Position numbers and translations under genes: made by a program
Part shown: positions 45,646-57,434 of the stretch, piece by piece
Position numbering within the stretch: the first letter of the stretch is position 1
Layout of the letters: every line of letters begins with the position of its first letter
DNA from: Paracidovorax avenae ATCC 19860
GTDB lineage: Bacteria; Pseudomonadota; Gammaproteobacteria; Burkholderiales; Burkholderiaceae_C
NCBI RefSeq assembly: GCF_000176855.2
Contig: NC_015138.1
Span: 2,542,001 to 2,606,000, forward strand
DNA length: 64,000 bases
Reading direction: 5' to 3'
Notes under the pieces: generated by a model
What the model saw: the letters and a program-made list of their open reading frames with translations, nothing else
Told to the model about the DNA's origin: nothing
Database searches by the model: none

Positions 45646-47172
45646 TCAGTATTCCGCCGCGGGTCCCGGCTCCCTGTAGGACAAGGCTGAGGCCGTTTGC
45701 GGGCGGGTTTCCGAACGGTTACGTGCGGCGCCATAAGCCTGGACGTACGTCCGGGCCGAGGCCGCCCAGCCGAAATCGCGCTGCATGCCGTTGCGCTGCA
45801 GGCGGCGCCAGGCGTCGGGAGCGGTTTTCCAGAGGTGCAGGGCGCGGCCGACGGCCTGGTCGAACGCGGCCTGGCTGGACCCGCGCAGGACGAAGCCCGT
45901 GCCGTTGCCCGCAGGGTCGTCGGCATCCACGACCGAATCGGCGAGACCGCCGGTGGGCGTGACCACGGGGGGCGTGCCGTAGGCCTGGCTATACATCTGG
46001 TTCAGGCCGCAGGGCTCGAAGCGGGACGGCATGAGGAAGCTGTCGCTGCCGGCCTCGATGCCGTGGGCGAGGCTTTCGTCGAAGCCCACGGTGACGTGCA
46101 TGTGGCGGGGATGGCGCTTCGCCAGTGCGCGCAGGGCGCTTTCCAGTGCCGGGTCGCCGCTGCCCAGGATGGCGAGCTGCCCGCCCTGGCGCAACAGGCG
46201 TTCGGCGCCGCCGATCACCCAGTCGATGCCTTTTTGCTCGGTCATCCGGCCGACAAGGCCGAACAGCATGCGGTCGCCGTCCTGTGCCAGTCCCAGCCTG
46301 TGGCGCAGGGCGGCCTTGCAGGCGGCCTTGCCCTCGAGGCTGCCGGCAGAGAATGGCTGCGCGATCAGCGGGTCGTGCAAGGGATTCCAGAGCGCCGTGT
46401 CGATGCCGTTGAGGATGCCCTGCAGCCGGTCGGCACGGGCGCGCAGCACGCCGTCCAGGCCGAAGCCGAGTTCGGGTGTCTGGATCTCGCGTGCGTAGGT
46501 GGGGCTGACCGTCGTGATGGCATCCGCGTACTGCAGGCCGGCCTTGAGCATGGAGAGCTGGCCCCAGAATTCTGCGCCCTCGATGCCCAGGTGCCGCTCC
46601 TCTATGCCAAGGCGCTGCGCCCAGTCCATGGAGAACACACCCTGGAAAGCCAGGTTGTGGACGGTGACCATGCTGCGGGCGACCGTGTCACTTCGGGGGC
46701 CGGCCGCGTCGCGGAACTGTCGCAGGTAGAGCGGGGCCAGTGCGGTGGGCCAGTCGTTGGCGTGGACGATGTCCGCTGTCCAGCCGCAGGGCGATTGCGG
46801 GGTGCCGATGCGCGCGGCGACGTGGGCGAGCAGGCCGAAGCGCAGGGCATTGTCCGGATGTTCCCCCTGTGCGCCGGCGTAGGGAGATCCCGGGCGTGCG
46901 TAGAGCTGCGGGCAGGAGAGCAGCAGCAGGGGGACCTCGTTTCCGCCGCGGTCCACGCGCAGCAGTTGCGCGGCGGGCCACGGGCCTTCGGCAGGCAGTG
47001 AATGCCAGCCCGTGATCCGCCCCTGCAGCGGCATGTCCGCATAGGCGGGCATGAGCAGCATCACCTCGTGGCCAAGGGCCGCGATGGCGGGCGGCAGCGC
47101 GGCGCTGACGTCGCCCAGGCCGCCGGTCTTGACCAGCGGGGCGCATTCCGATGTGGCGAAGAGAATCTTCAT
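45646..47172 (-). CDS. glgA: Glycogen synthase
   Basis: A 508-residue GT5-type glycosyltransferase that extends alpha-1,4-glucans from ADP-glucose. The N-terminus [20 protein letters not shown] holds the ADP-glucose-binding KTGGLGDV motif; the C-terminal Rossmann half has RMTEQKG and the PSRFEPCGLNQMYSQAYGT acceptor-site motif. Its ATG overlaps the stop of the malQ::treY gene by 4 bases. Upstream ORF extension was rejected, as the family start is at MKILFA. It works in the cytoplasm with GlgC, the first gene of the operon. Confidence 0.96.
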   Translation of the reverse strand: MKILFATSECAPLVKTGGLGDVSAALPPAIAALGHEVMLLMPAYADMPLQGRITGWHSLPAEGPWPAAQLLRVDRGGNEVPLLLLSCPQLYARPGSPYAGAQGEHPDNALRFGLLAHVAARIGTPQSPCGWTADIVHANDWPTALAPLYLRQFRDAAGPRSDTVARSMVTVHNLAFQGVFSMDWAQRLGIEERHLGIEGAEFWGQLSMLKAGLQYADAITTVSPTYAREIQTPELGFGLDGVLRARADRLQGILNGIDTALWNPLHDPLIAQPFSAGSLEGKAACKAALRHRLGLAQDGDRMLFGLVGRMTEQKGIDWVIGGAERLLRQGGQLAILGSGDPALESALRALAKRHPRHMHVTVGFDESLAHGIEAGSDSFLMPSRFEPCGLNQMYSQAYGTPPVVTPTGGLADSVVDADDPAGNGTGFVLRGSSQAAFDQAVGRALHLWKTAPDAWRRLQRNGMQRDFGWAASARTYVQAYGAARNRSETRPQTASALSYREPGPAAEY

Positions 47173-50100
47173 GCGCCGGATTCTCCGCCCACGAGCACCG
47201 CGAACGGCAGGCCGGGACGGTCCGGAAGCACTTCCCCGAGGATTTCCTCCACGCTCCATCCTTCACCGGTGTCCGGGCCGATGCGCCGGCCCGTCATCCA
47301 TTCCTGCCAGCCGTCGGCCTTGGCCAGCACGGGGTGGGCAGATGCCACCGAGATCCGGGTGCCGCGCCACCCAGCCGCCGCCAGGCCATAGAGCAGGCGC
47401 GCGCAGACCACCACGATGGCCCGGCCATCCCGGATGCGCGCGAAGGCGAACGCGTGCTCTGCACCGTGGCCTTCCAGCGTAAGAGGCAGGTAGGTGGACT
47501 GGCGGAACAGGTCGGGCAGGGCCTGCCGCAGCTGCAGCAGGCGCCAGGTGACCAGCTGCTTGGCATCGGGGCCGGGCACCGGGGCCATGAGGCGCTCCCA
47601 GTCCGCCGGCGACGGATAGGCACCCTGGCCATAGAGCGCCTGCACCTGCTGCAGTGCCTGTGCCATGGCGCCGAAGTCCACGGGGCGGCGGTTGTCCGGG
47701 TCCACGAGGCTGAAGTTCCACTGCTCGCAGCCCTGGTAGATGTCCGGCACGCCGGGCACCGTCAGCTTGAGCGCGAGCTGGCAGAGGCTGTTGCGGAAGC
47801 CATAGGGCGCGATGGACTGCACGAATCTTTCCAGTTCGCGCACGAAACGTTCGGTCGAGAGCGCGCCATCGATGTAGCGCGCCACCGCACCTTCATAGGC
47901 CTCGTCCGGGAACAGCCAGTTGGTCTGCTGCTTGGCCTCGCGCATGGCCTTGACCATGTACTGCTGGATGCGTTCGCGCAGTTTCTGGCGCTCCTGCGGC
48001 TCGGTGGGGTGGGTGGGCCAGATGCCGACCAGCGCCTGGTAGAGGGCCCAGAGGTCGTGCGGCCGCGGGGCTTGCACACCCTCCACCTCGGTGGTGAAGC
48101 GCTCGCCCAGCTCGCGCAGCTGCAGGGCGGTGTCTTCCCACAGCGCGGGGATTTCCGAGAGCACGTTCAGGCGGGCCCGGAGGTCTTCGGACCGCTTGCT
48201 GTCGTGCGTCGAGGTGGCCAGCAGGTTGTGCGGGCGGTGGCGGGCCCGCTGCAGGTTGGCCTGGTGGAAGGCCGCGCAGGTCAGGCCGAAGCGGCGTGGC
48301 TCCGAGCCGACGTCGTTCAGGGAGACCAGGCGCACGTAGCGGTAGAAGACGGTGTCTTCCACGGACTTGGCCATGACCGGGGCCGTGAATTGCTGCCAGC
48401 GGCGGATGAATCGCGCGCGCAGGGGCGGGGCCGCGCCCTCGTCGCCGAGCAGGACGCTTTCGAGATAGGCCAGCACGCCGCCCTCGCTGGTACCCATGCG
48501 GCGGCGCGCGGCCGCGACGGCCCAGGCGACGTGGCGCCGGTCGGTATCGCTGGGCGGCGTGCCGTCGGGCACGAGGTAGGTGCGGTACACGGGGAAGACC
48601 GCCGCCACTTCCGTCAGGGCGATGCGCAGCTGGTTGCGCGTGAAATCGAAGGTGCGCCGGTCCGCCTGCGCGATGCGGTAGAGCGTATCGGCCAGCCACC
48701 CCAGGTCGCTGTAGAGCGAGGTCTCGATGATGTGCTTCTTGCACTCGTACACCGCTTCCTCGAAGTCCTTGGTGTCGCCGGTGAAGCTGGTGTAGGCGTC
48801 GTCGAAGGCGGCCTGCGATGCGGTGTCCACGAAGAGGCCGTTGACCAGGCTGCTGAAACGGTAGCCCGTGGCGCCGTGCACGGGCCAGTCGGCCGGCAGG
48901 GGCTCGTGGTCCGCCAGGATCTTTTCCACCACGAGGTAGAGGGCCGTGGGTTCGCGGCCGGCGGCGCGGGCGAGTGCCGCATAGCGCCGCTGCAGGCGGT
49001 CGAAGTACTGCGCGGGATCGGCCAGGCCGTCGGGGTGGTCGATGCGCAGGCCGGTGATGCGGCCCTCCGCGAGCCAGCGGAAGATGCAGGCGTGCGCGGC
49101 CTCGAACACGGAGGTTTCCTCCATGCGCAGCGCGGCCAGGGAGTTCACGTCGAAAAACCGGCGGTAGTTGATGTCGTCGCCGGCCACGCGCCAGTCCGCC
49201 AGGCGGTAGGGTTGGTCGCGCAGCAGGCCGTCCAGCGCATCGAAGCTGCCGGCCTCTCCCTTGCGGCCGTTCCAGTGGGCCAGGCAGGCGGCAATCCACT
49301 GGCGCAGCCACGCATGCGCGCCGGCCAGCTCCGCGAGGCGCCGCTGGTGGAGGGGCGCATCGCGAAGCCGCATGGCGCGCTCGCCTTCATCGGGGGTGTC
49401 GCGGTCGGGCAGGCGGCCGAAGGCATCGATGAGGGAGTGCGCCTGCAGCGCGCTGTCGCCATCGGCTTCCCCGGGGGCCGGTGCTGGCACGGCCGCGAAG
49501 ATGCGGGCGTAGTGCCGGGGATCGACGGGCAGCCGGTGGTCCCAGTAGCACACGAGGAATCGGCCGGCCTGTGCATCGAAATCCAGGCGCAGTTCGCCGG
49601 CCTCCAGCACATGGCCGTACTGGCCGCCGAGCATGGGCAGCAGCACGCGGCCCTGCAGGCTCGCGGTGGCGGGCTCCCACTCGATGTCGAAGAAACCGGC
49701 ATGGGCGGCGGACCGCCCGTGTTCCATGACGTCGTCCCACCAGGGATTGGGGGCATCGATCACGCCCATGTGGTTGGGCACGATGTCCAGCAACTGGCCG
49801 AGGCCGTGCGCCTGCAGGGCATCGCACAGCGCGGCATGGCTGGCCTCGTCGCCGATTTCCGGGTTCAGCTGCGTGGGATCGACCACGTTGTAGCCGTGCG
49901 TGCTGCCGGGGGCGGCCTTGAGGTAGGGCGAGCTGTAGAGATGGCTGATGCCCAGCGCGTGCAGGTAGGGCACGGCGGCGGTCATGTCCGCGAAGGTGTT
50001 GTCCTTGTGGAACTGCACGCGGTAGGTCGAAAGCGGCACATCCGCGGTGTCGAGCGCGGGAAGGTCTTCCACGGGGGCCTGCATGGCGGGGCGTCCCCGG

Positions 50101-52157
50101 TGCGCGCGCATGGCCGAGGCCACGGCGGCGAAGCAGGGGTGCGTGGCCAGCCGGTCCAGCGGCACGGCCAGGCGCCGGCGCCAGTTGGGCTGCATGTCCT
50201 CGGTGGAGCCGGGCACGTTGACCTGTTCGAGCTGTGAGATCGCATCCTCGATCTGCACCGCCGCTAGCCAGCAGGGCGTGCGTGCGAGGTAGGCATGCAC
50301 CGCGGCCGTGAACTCCGCCGTGGCTTCGGGCACGGACTGGGCGTCCACCGTGGCGCCGGGAGGCAGCAGGCCTTCTTCCTGCAGCGCCATCAGCAGCCGG
50401 ACACGGTCCTGTGCACGCTCGATCAGGCTGCGCGCGTGGGCTTCCGAATCCGGCAGCCAGCCCAAGCGCTTCTGCACCTCGATGTCTTCGCCGGACCAGT
50501 ATCCGCGCAGCGTGGGCAGGTCGTGCGTGCTCACCACGGCCAGGGCCTGCGCCGGCCATTGCGCGGGCGGCCGGAAGGCGCCGCCATCCATGCGCTCGAA
50601 GATCAGCGGGCGGTAGGAGAGGACGGTGCGCTGCGCCATGGCCTCGCGCATCTGCGGTGCCACGTTGCCCAGGTCTTCGCCGATCACCAGGCACTGGTGG
50701 CGATGGCTTTCGACGGCGAGGACCGCGAGCAGTGCCTGCAGCGGATAGGCGACGTAGGTACCTGCGCCGCCGTGGGTCCAGAAAAGGCGCATGAGCGCCA
50801 TCACATGGTCCATGCGCAGCGCTCCGGCGGGGTGCATGACGGCATGCAGCAGGCGGCGCACGGGCATGAAGCGGGCTGCGGCCAGCGCGACGGGGTTGAG
50901 CGGCGGCAGGCCCCAGTCCTGGCCCTGGGTGTTCAGCGGATCGGGCGGCGCTCCCACGTTCATGCCGCGCGCATACAGCTTCTGCAGGGTCCAGGTTTCC
51001 GAGCCGCCGTCGCTGGCGCCCACGGCCAGGTCGCAGTACAGGCCGAGCGGCATGAGTGCGCGGGCGCGATCGCCTGCCTGCCCGAGCTGCAGGTGGGCGG
51101 TCCACTGCAGCCACATGTGGTAGGCCACTGCTTCCGCATGGTCCTTGGCGAAGGCCTGGGTGGCGGGGCCCTGAGGATCCTGCAGTTCCTCGGGCCAAGC
51201 GGGCCAGCCCCAGGTGCCGGGCGATGTGCGTACGAGGTGGCGCTGGATGGCTTCGAACAGTGCATGCGGCGCCAGCGTGGCGGCATGCTCCTTCATGAAG
51301 GCCTGGAAGGCGAGGCCGCGCGGGCTCAGCGATTCCCAGTCGCCCTGGCGGAACTCGTCCCACAGCAGGGCGAGCATCTCTTCCTTGGCGGCGGCGACCT
51401 CGGCATACTGCACCGTTTCCGCGGTGCGCAGGGCCTGCAGCCGCTGCTGGAACACGCCGTCGGCGTGGAGCGCCTGCGCGGCGCTGCTGCGCAGGAACTC
51501 CGGCATCGCGGTCACGTCGATGAACAGCGGGTTGAGCGCGAGGCGGCTGGACGGACTGTAGGGGCTGGCCAGGTCCGGGCGGTCCATGCGCAGGGCGTGG
51601 AGCGGGCTCAGGCCGACGAAGGCGGCGCCCTGGGCGGCGGCGGTGGCCACCAGGTCGCAGAGATCGGAGAAGTCTCCGATGCCCCAGTTGCGGTCCGAGC
51701 GCAGCGAGTACAGCTGGACGCTCAGGCCCCACCATCGTTCACCGTGGCGCAGCGGCTCGGGCGACCAGCAGCGCGCGGGCGCGACTATGACGAAGCGCTC
51801 TTCCTGCGTTCCGGGCCCGACGAGGCGGTAGTAGCCCGCGCGCAGCGTGGCCGGCAGCCGCGCGACCGGGCCCTGGCCCTCGCAGGCGGTTTCCTCGGCC
51901 TCGACTTCGCTGGTTACCAGGCGCCAGGAGGCGGCGGCATGCCATGCGATCTCGGCCGGCTGGCCTTCCTCCACCACGATGGGCTCCTGCAGCGCACCGG
52001 CGTCGGCATGCGATCCCATGGCCGACAGGGCGCGCTCGAGCACTTCCGGCGGCACGTCGCGGTGTTCACCCCAGAAGCTGGCGTACTGGAGCGCGATGCC
52101 TGCCCGGCGGGCACGTTCGTGCAGGCCGTCATGGCCCCCGTGGTGGTGGCCGTTCAT
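47169..52157 (-). CDS. Fused 4-alpha-glucanotransferase (MalQ) and maltooligosyl trehalose synthase (TreY)
   Basis: A 1662-residue bifunctional protein. The ATG at 52157 has AGGAGGT 7 bases upstream. Residues about 1-690 form a GH77 Mal[13 protein letters not shown] with the nucleophilic Asp, EDLG with the acid/base, and [12 protein letters not shown]. Residues about 710-1662 form a GH13 Tre[14 protein letters not shown] start, [26 protein letters not shown] and [12 protein letters not shown]. TreY turns the reducing end of a maltooligosaccharide into a trehalose unit; MalQ transfers glucan segments and can lengthen short products. Both neighbours overlap by 4 bases (treZ and glgA). A fusion would channel oligosaccharides between the two active sites. 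Confidence 0.92.
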   Translation of the reverse strand: MNGHHHGGHDGLHERARRAGIALQYASFWGEHRDVPPEVLERALSAMGSHADAGALQEPIVVEEGQPAEIAWHAAASWRLVTSEVEAEETACEGQGPVARLPATLRAGYYRLVGPGTQEERFVIVAPARCWSPEPLRHGERWWGLSVQLYSLRSDRNWGIGDFSDLCDLVATAAAQGAAFVGLSPLHALRMDRPDLASPYSPSSRLALNPLFIDVTAMPEFLRSSAAQALHADGVFQQRLQALRTAETVQYAEVAAAKEEMLALLWDEFRQGDWESLSPRGLAFQAFMKEHAATLAPHALFEAIQRHLVRTSPGTWGWPAWPEELQDPQGPATQAFAKDHAEAVAYHMWLQWTAHLQLGQAGDRARALMPLGLYCDLAVGASDGGSETWTLQKLYARGMNVGAPPDPLNTQGQDWGLPPLNPVALAAARFMPVRRLLHAVMHPAGALRMDHVMALMRLFWTHGGAGTYVAYPLQALLAVLAVESHRHQCLVIGEDLGNVAPQMREAMAQRTVLSYRPLIFERMDGGAFRPPAQWPAQALAVVSTHDLPTLRGYWSGEDIEVQKRLGWLPDSEAHARSLIERAQDRVRLLMALQEEGLLPPGATVDAQSVPEATAEFTAAVHAYLARTPCWLAAVQIEDAISQLEQVNVPGSTEDMQPNWRRRLAVPLDRLATHPCFAAVASAMRAHRGRPAMQAPVEDLPALDTADVPLSTYRVQFHKDNTFADMTAAVPYLHALGISHLYSSPYLKAAPGSTHGYNVVDPTQLNPEIGDEASHAALCDALQAHGLGQLLDIVPNHMGVIDAPNPWWDDVMEHGRSAAHAGFFDIEWEPATASLQGRVLLPMLGGQYGHVLEAGELRLDFDAQAGRFLVCYWDHRLPVDPRHYARIFAAVPAPAPGEADGDSALQAHSLIDAFGRLPDRDTPDEGERAMRLRDAPLHQRRLAELAGAHAWLRQWIAACLAHWNGRKGEAGSFDALDGLLRDQPYRLADWRVAGDDINYRRFFDVNSLAALRMEETSVFEAAHACIFRWLAEGRITGLRIDHPDGLADPAQYFDRLQRRYAALARAAGREPTALYLVVEKILADHEPLPADWPVHGATGYRFSSLVNGLFVDTASQAAFDDAYTSFTGDTKDFEEAVYECKKHIIETSLYSDLGWLADTLYRIAQADRRTFDFTRNQLRIALTEVAAVFPVYRTYLVPDGTPPSDTDRRHVAWAVAAARRRMGTSEGGVLAYLESVLLGDEGAAPPLRARFIRRWQQFTAPVMAKSVEDTVFYRYVRLVSLNDVGSEPRRFGLTCAAFHQANLQRARHRPHNLLATSTHDSKRSEDLRARLNVLSEIPALWEDTALQLRELGERFTTEVEGVQAPRPHDLWALYQALVGIWPTHPTEPQERQKLRERIQQYMVKAMREAKQQTNWLFPDEAYEGAVARYIDGALSTERFVRELERFVQSIAPYGFRNSLCQLALKLTVPGVPDIYQGCEQWNFSLVDPDNRRPVDFGAMAQALQQVQALYGQGAYPSPADWERLMAPVPGPDAKQLVTWRLLQLRQALPDLFRQSTYLPLTLEGHGAEHAFAFARIRDGRAIVVVCARLLYGLAAAGWRGTRISVASAHPVLAKADGWQEWMTGRRIGPDTGEGWSVEEILGEVLPDRPGLPFAVLVGGESGA

Positions 52158-53977
52158 GCCGGAACCTCCTGCAGCATCCACCGCGCGGACCATGGCGACC
52201 AGGTGCCACCGCCGTCCCAGCGGTGCTGAAAGACCGGCGTGCCGGGCGCGCTGGCCGGCTGCCCGGGGCCCTCGACCACGGATTCCGTGCCCAGGTTCAT
52301 TTGCATCACGAGGCGTGCTCCATCATCGTAGTCCCATTCCACCTGCAGCCCGGCTGCTCCCACGCGGCGCGCCGTGTGCGTTCCGGAACGCAGCCGGGAC
52401 AGGCGCGGCGCGATCCACTGCCGGCGCGCGGCGAGGGCATTGCGGACCAGCGCGAGTCGCTCCTGGCCGGCAGGGGCTTTCGCCTGGCGCCAGTCGAGGC
52501 GGCTGCGCTCGAGGGTGGCGGCGTCGCAGGGGTCGGGCAGTTCCCTGCCGGAGCCGGCTTCGAGCCGGAATTCGCGCTGGCGCCCCTGGCGCACCGCCTC
52601 GCGGAGTTCGCCCGTCCAGTCGGCGAAGTACAGGAAGGGGGTTTCGGCGCCGAATTCGTCGCCCATGAACACCAGTGGCGTGGCGGGCGTGAGCAGCGCG
52701 GACAGCAGCGCCAGTTCGGCCGCGGGCTGCGGCACGAGGTGCGAGAGCCGTTCGCCGAAGGCGCGGTTGCCGATCTGGTCGTGGTTGCCGCAGAAATTCA
52801 CCATGGTCGCCAGGGGCTGCGGCGCGGCAGGTGCCCGTGCCAGGCGCCTGCCATCGCCGTCGCGGTGCGAGGGCGCGAAAACGTATCCGCCCGCAAAGCT
52901 GTGCGCCAGGCCTTCGAGCGGCGCATGGGCGTAATCGGCGTAGTAGCCCTGGCGCTCCCCGGTGAGGGCGACATGCAGGGCATGGTGGAAGTCGTCGTTC
53001 CACTGCGCGTCGTAGCGCGTGGGTTCGGGCCGGGAGGCCAGGCGCTGGCTTTCGTTCTTCTCGTTCTCGAGGACGAGGTGGACATGCCGGCCCGCGGTGG
53101 CCTGCCGCACGCGCTGCGCGAGGTCTTCGAGCACGTGGGGGGAGCCATCGTCCACGATGGCATGGACGGCATCCAGGCGCAGGCCATCGATGCGGAATTC
53201 CCGCACCCAGTAGAGCGCATTCTGGATGAAGAACTCGCGCACCGGACCGCTGTCCTTGCCGTCGAAATTGATGGCCGCGCCCCAGGGGCTGTGGTGGGTC
53301 TCGGAGAAGAAGGCCGGGGCGTAGCTGCCCAGGTAGTTGCCGTCCGGGCCGAAGTGGTTGTACACGACGTCCAGGAAGACCATCAGGCCGAGCGCGTGGG
53401 CCCGGTCGATAAAGCGCTTCATGTCGTCCGGCGTGCCATAGGCCGGGTGCGGCGCGAACGGCAGCACGCCGTCGTAGCCCCAGCCGTGGCGCCCGCCGAA
53501 GGTGGCCACCGGCATGAGTTCGACGGCCGTGAAGCCTTGCTCCGCCAGCCAGGGCAGCCGTTCCATGGCCGCGGCGAACGTGCCCTCGGGCGTGAAGGTG
53601 CCCACGTGCAGTTCGTAGAGGACGGTGTCGCTCCACGGCCGGCCCGTCCAGCCCTCGGTCGTCCAGTCGAAGGCGGCCGGATCGGTCACGCGGCTCGGGC
53701 CGTGCGGGCCATCGGGATTGCTGCGTGATGCCGGGTCGGGCACCAGGGGGCCGTCGTCCGCCTGCCATTGGTAGCGCGTGTCCGGGCCGGCCCCGGGCAC
53801 GGTGGCCTGCCAGAACCCGTCCGCATCCCGGCGGGCCGGAACCTGGGCGGGTTCCGCGCCGGGTGCGCTGCGGTGGTGGAGGGTGAGCCGCGAGGCGGCG
53901 GGGGCCCAGAGGGTGAAGTGGACGCCACCCTCAGGCAGGAGACGGGCGCCGATCGGCATGTCGTGCTGGTGCTTCAT
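52154..53977 (-). CDS. treZ: Malto-oligosyltrehalose trehalohydrolase
   Basis: A 607-residue GH13 enzyme. An N-terminal carbohydrate-binding E-set domain (WAPAASRLTLHH) precedes the catalytic barrel with GLRLDAVHAI (nucleophile Asp), VLENEKN (acid/base Glu) and CGNHDQIGN (third Asp). It cleaves the terminal trehalose from the product of TreY. The ATG at 53977 overlaps the glgX stop by 4 bases and its own stop overlaps malQ::treY by 4. A long upstream frame was not used, as it lies inside glgX. Confidence 0.95.
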   Translation of the reverse strand: MKHQHDMPIGARLLPEGGVHFTLWAPAASRLTLHHRSAPGAEPAQVPARRDADGFWQATVPGAGPDTRYQWQADDGPLVPDPASRSNPDGPHGPSRVTDPAAFDWTTEGWTGRPWSDTVLYELHVGTFTPEGTFAAAMERLPWLAEQGFTAVELMPVATFGGRHGWGYDGVLPFAPHPAYGTPDDMKRFIDRAHALGLMVFLDVVYNHFGPDGNYLGSYAPAFFSETHHSPWGAAINFDGKDSGPVREFFIQNALYWVREFRIDGLRLDAVHAIVDDGSPHVLEDLAQRVRQATAGRHVHLVLENEKNESQRLASRPEPTRYDAQWNDDFHHALHVALTGERQGYYADYAHAPLEGLAHSFAGGYVFAPSHRDGDGRRLARAPAAPQPLATMVNFCGNHDQIGNRAFGERLSHLVPQPAAELALLSALLTPATPLVFMGDEFGAETPFLYFADWTGELREAVRQGRQREFRLEAGSGRELPDPCDAATLERSRLDWRQAKAPAGQERLALVRNALAARRQWIAPRLSRLRSGTHTARRVGAAGLQVEWDYDDGARLVMQMNLGTESVVEGPGQPASAPGTPVFQHRWDGGGTWSPWSARWMLQEVPA

Positions 53978-56130
53978 GGAGTGGGATCGCCGGAAGCGCC
54001 CAGTGCGGTAAGGATGGCCATGGCATGCCCCGGCAGCACGTATTGGCTTCCGGAAGCCACCGGCGCGGTATCGGCGGGTGGCACGTCGGCGGTGCGGGTG
54101 TCCACACGCACGGTCCAGGAGCGGCCACCTTCCTCCTGGGGCAGGGTGAAGGTCGCGTCTTCGCCGGTCGCGTTGAAGAGGACGAGGGCCGCGCAGCCGC
54201 CGGCATCCGCCTCCATCAGGGCGGCGACGCAGCGCGATTGCGGGTCGTCCCATTCCTCCGCCGTCATGGGCAGGCCCCAGACGCTGTGCCAGTGCACTCC
54301 CACGCAATCGGCCCGGCCGCCGTCGGCGACCGCGGTGCGCAGGGCCGGCAACTCGGTGCGCAGGGCGATCAGGGCCGCGGTGAAGCGGCGCTGGGCGTCG
54401 TTGCGGCCGGCGTGCTCCCAGTCGTACCAGGACAGGGGGCTGTCCTGGCAGTAGCCGTTGTTGTTGCCCTGCTGGGTGCGGGCATGCTCGTCGCCGCCCA
54501 GGAGCAGCGGCGTGCCGTGCGATACGAAGAGCGTGGCGAGGAAGTTGCGCATCTGGCGCTCGCGCAGGGCCAGGATGTCTGGGTCCTCGGTCGGGCCTTC
54601 GGCACCGCAGTTCCAGCTGCGGTTGTGGTTTTCGCCGTCGCGGCTGTCTTCCTGGTTGGCTTCGTTGTGCTTTTCGTTGTAGCTGACGAGGTCGGCCAGG
54701 GTGAAGCCATCGTGCACGGTGACGATGTTGACGCTGTCGGTCGCGGGGCGGCGGCGGGCCTCCAGGATGTCGGCGCTGCCGCAGAGGCAGGCGGCGAATG
54801 CGGGCAGACTGCCGTCGGTGCCGCGCCAGTAGTCGCGCACCACGTCGCGGTAGCGGCCGTTCCATTCCATCCAGCCGTCGGGGAAGCCGCCCACCTGGTA
54901 GCCGTCGGGGCCCAGGTCCCAGGGCTCGGCGATGAGCTTGACGCGCGAGAGCACAGGGTCCTGCGCCACCGCGGCGAAGAAGGCCGCACGGTGGGTGAAG
55001 GCGCCCGCAACGTCGCGTCCCAGCGAGCAGGCCAGGTCGAAGCGGAAGCCGTCCACGTGCATCTCCGTGACCCAGTAGCGCAGGCTGTCCATGACCAGGC
55101 GCAGGGCAGCGGGGCTGCTCGTGTCCACGGTGTTGCCCGTGCCGGTGTAGTCCACGTAGAAGCGCGGATCCTCCGGCGAGAGGCGGTAGTAGGCGGCGTT
55201 GTCGATGCCCTTGAGGCTGAGCGTGGGGCCCAGGTGGTTGCCCTCGGCCGTGTGGTTGTACACCACGTCCAGGATCACCTCGATGCCGGCGGCGTGCAGG
55301 GTCTTGACCATGGCCTTGAACTCGTCCGTGCCACCGTCGCCGCGGCTCGCGGCATAGCGGGGTTCGGGAGCGAAGAAGGCGATGGTGTTGTAGCCCCAGT
55401 AATTGGCCAGGCCCGCGTCCACGAGCCGCTTGTCGTCCACGAACGCCTGCACGGGCAGCAGTTCCACGCTGGTCACGCCCAGGCCCTTCAGGTAGGCGAC
55501 GGCGGCTTCCGATCCCAGCCCGGCGTACGTGCCGCGCTGGCCTTCAGGAACGCCGGACAACGTCTGCGTGAAGCCCTTGACGTGCATTTCGTAGAAGACG
55601 GTCTTGGAGGGCGGGATGCGGGGCGGGGCGTCGTCCCCCCAGTCGAAGCGCGAGCGCACCACGATGGCCTTGGGGGCGGTGGCGCCGTTGTCCACGCCGC
55701 TGATGGCATGGTCCTCGTCCTCGTGGCCGAGTTCGTAGCCGAACTGGTCGTCGGCACCGAGCACGGGCCGGTCGAGCGCGCGGGCGTACGGATCGATGAG
55801 CAGCTTGGCGGGATTGAAGCGCTGCCCCTGCGCAGGCACATAGGGGCCATGGACGCGCAGGCCGTAGCGCTGGCCCGGCTTGAGTCCCTTGACGTGCCCA
55901 TGCCACGTGCCGGCGGTGAAGGCCGGCAGGACGATGCGCTGCGTCTCGTTCTCGCCATCCGCGAAGAGGCAGACCTCGACACGTTCGGCGCCCGGCGCAT
56001 GCACGGCGAAATTCACGCCGTTGCGGTCGGCCGTGGCGCCCAGGGGCAGCGGCCGGCCGGCCTCGGCGACATGCCGGGTGGCGCGGGGGCGGCGGGAGGT
56101 CATGTGTGGAGCCGCGTCTCCTGCCTTCAT
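53974..56130 (-). CDS. glgX: Glycogen debranching enzyme
   Basis: A 718-residue GH13 isoamylase-type debrancher. An E-set domain ([19 protein letters not shown]) is followed by the barrel with [25 protein letters not shown] (nucleophile Asp), AEPWDLG (Glu) and VHDGFTL (Asp). It hydrolyses alpha-1,6 branch points, producing linear chains that TreY and MalQ can use. The first ATG ([10 protein letters not shown]) overlaps the glgC stop by 4 bases; a second ATG 27 bases later is the alternative. Length and motif order are normal. Confidence 0.95.
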   Translation of the reverse strand: MKAGDAAPHMTSRRPRATRHVAEAGRPLPLGATADRNGVNFAVHAPGAERVEVCLFADGENETQRIVLPAFTAGTWHGHVKGLKPGQRYGLRVHGPYVPAQGQRFNPAKLLIDPYARALDRPVLGADDQFGYELGHEDEDHAISGVDNGATAPKAIVVRSRFDWGDDAPPRIPPSKTVFYEMHVKGFTQTLSGVPEGQRGTYAGLGSEAAVAYLKGLGVTSVELLPVQAFVDDKRLVDAGLANYWGYNTIAFFAPEPRYAASRGDGGTDEFKAMVKTLHAAGIEVILDVVYNHTAEGNHLGPTLSLKGIDNAAYYRLSPEDPRFYVDYTGTGNTVDTSSPAALRLVMDSLRYWVTEMHVDGFRFDLACSLGRDVAGAFTHRAAFFAAVAQDPVLSRVKLIAEPWDLGPDGYQVGGFPDGWMEWNGRYRDVVRDYWRGTDGSLPAFAACLCGSADILEARRRPATDSVNIVTVHDGFTLADLVSYNEKHNEANQEDSRDGENHNRSWNCGAEGPTEDPDILALRERQMRNFLATLFVSHGTPLLLGGDEHARTQQGNNNGYCQDSPLSWYDWEHAGRNDAQRRFTAALIALRTELPALRTAVADGGRADCVGVHWHSVWGLPMTAEEWDDPQSRCVAALMEADAGGCAALVLFNATGEDATFTLPQEEGGRSWTVRVDTRTADVPPADTAPVASGSQYVLPGHAMAILTALGASGDPTP

Positions 56131-57434
56131 GCGGCCACCTTCAGGCCGGAGCCCTCGGATGCCGACGCCACGGAGGGGCGTGCCCGTCCGATGCTGGGGG
56201 TGGTGGACTGCAGGCCCTGCGGCTTGAAGAACTGGCGGGGCACGACGACGATGCCGCTCTCGGTCACGTGGAAGCGCTTGCGGTCCGCCTCCAAGTCGAA
56301 GCCGATGCGCTCGTGCGCCGGGATGTCGTTGTCCTGGTCGATGATGGCGCGGCGAACCTGCGCGCCGCGGCCGATGCGCGAGCGCTCCATGACGATGCAG
56401 TGTTCGAGCCGGGCGTCGCGCTCGACCACGACCGAGCGGCGCAGCATGGCGTTGTCCAGCGAGGCACCGTCCACGATGCTGCCCGAGCCCACCACGGAGC
56501 GGTGGATGACGCCGTTCTCGATCTGGGCCGACTCGGCCTGGTCGGGGCTGGCGTAGATGGGCCAGTGGCGGTTGGTCATGCGGAAGCGTGGCGTGGCGCC
56601 CAGCGTATCGAAGTGCGCCTGGTAGTAGGCGTCGATGGTGCCCACGTCGCGCCAGTAGCCGTGCTCTTCGTAGGGCTCGGTGCCGGGGATGGTGTTGGTG
56701 TCGAAGTCGTAGGCCATCAGGCGATGCGACTTGAGCATGGCCGGCAGGATGTGCTTGCCGAAATCGCTGTGGCCGGTTTCGTGGGCCTCGCGCAGGGCGT
56801 CCAGCAGGATGTCGGCGTTGAACAGGTAGTTGCCCATGGAGGCGAGGGCGTGCGTCGAGCTGCCGGGCATGGGGCGCGGCGGCGTCTGCGGCTTCTCGAC
56901 GAAATCGACGATGCGGTGGTTGTCGTCGGTCTCCACGATGCCGAACTGGTTGCAGTCGGCGAGCTTCACCGGCAGCGTCGCCACGCTGACGTGCGCGTCG
57001 TTCTTCGTGTGGAAGTCGATCATCTGGCGCACGTCCATGCGGTAGATGTGGTCGGCACCGAACACGGCCACGATGTCGGGCTTGAACGTCTCGATCAGGT
57101 GGATGTTCTGGTACACCGAATCGGCCGTGCCCTGGAACCACTCCGGGCCGTTGTTCATCTGCGGCGGCACCACGGTGACGAAGTGCTGGGGGATGAAGCG
57201 GGTCATCGTCCAGGACTGGCGGATGTGCTCGATGAGCGACTGCGATTTGTACTGCACCAGCAGGTAGATCGAGTAGATCTCGGAGTTGACGAGGTTCGAG
57301 AGCACGAAATCGACGATCCGGTGCTTGCCGTTGAAGGGCACGGCCGGCTTGCAGCGCTCGGCCGTGAGCGGGTGCAGGCGAGAGCCTTCGCCGCCGGCCA
57401 TGACGATGGCGAGAACGTTCTTGGTGCTGGACAT
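56127..57434 (-). CDS. glgC: Glucose-1-phosphate adenylyltransferase
   Basis: A 435-residue enzyme that makes ADP-glucose from ATP and glucose 1-phosphate, the committed step of bacterial glycogen synthesis. The N-terminus has [23 protein letters not shown] and [10 protein letters not shown]; the C-terminal left-handed helix repeat region ([18 protein letters not shown]) carries the allosteric part. It is the first gene of the glgC-glgX-treZ-malQ::treY-glgA unit, with GGGAGT before the ATG. Two palindromes lie about 165-200 bp upstream. Confidence 0.96.
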   Translation of the reverse strand: MSSTKNVLAIVMAGGEGSRLHPLTAERCKPAVPFNGKHRIVDFVLSNLVNSEIYSIYLLVQYKSQSLIEHIRQSWTMTRFIPQHFVTVVPPQMNNGPEWFQGTADSVYQNIHLIETFKPDIVAVFGADHIYRMDVRQMIDFHTKNDAHVSVATLPVKLADCNQFGIVETDDNHRIVDFVEKPQTPPRPMPGSSTHALASMGNYLFNADILLDALREAHETGHSDFGKHILPAMLKSHRLMAYDFDTNTIPGTEPYEEHGYWRDVGTIDAYYQAHFDTLGATPRFRMTNRHWPIYASPDQAESAQIENGVIHRSVVGSGSIVDGASLDNAMLRRSVVVERDARLEHCIVMERSRIGRGAQVRRAIIDQDNDIPAHERIGFDLEADRKRFHVTESGIVVVPRQFFKPQGLQSTTPSIGRARPSVASASEGSGLKVAA

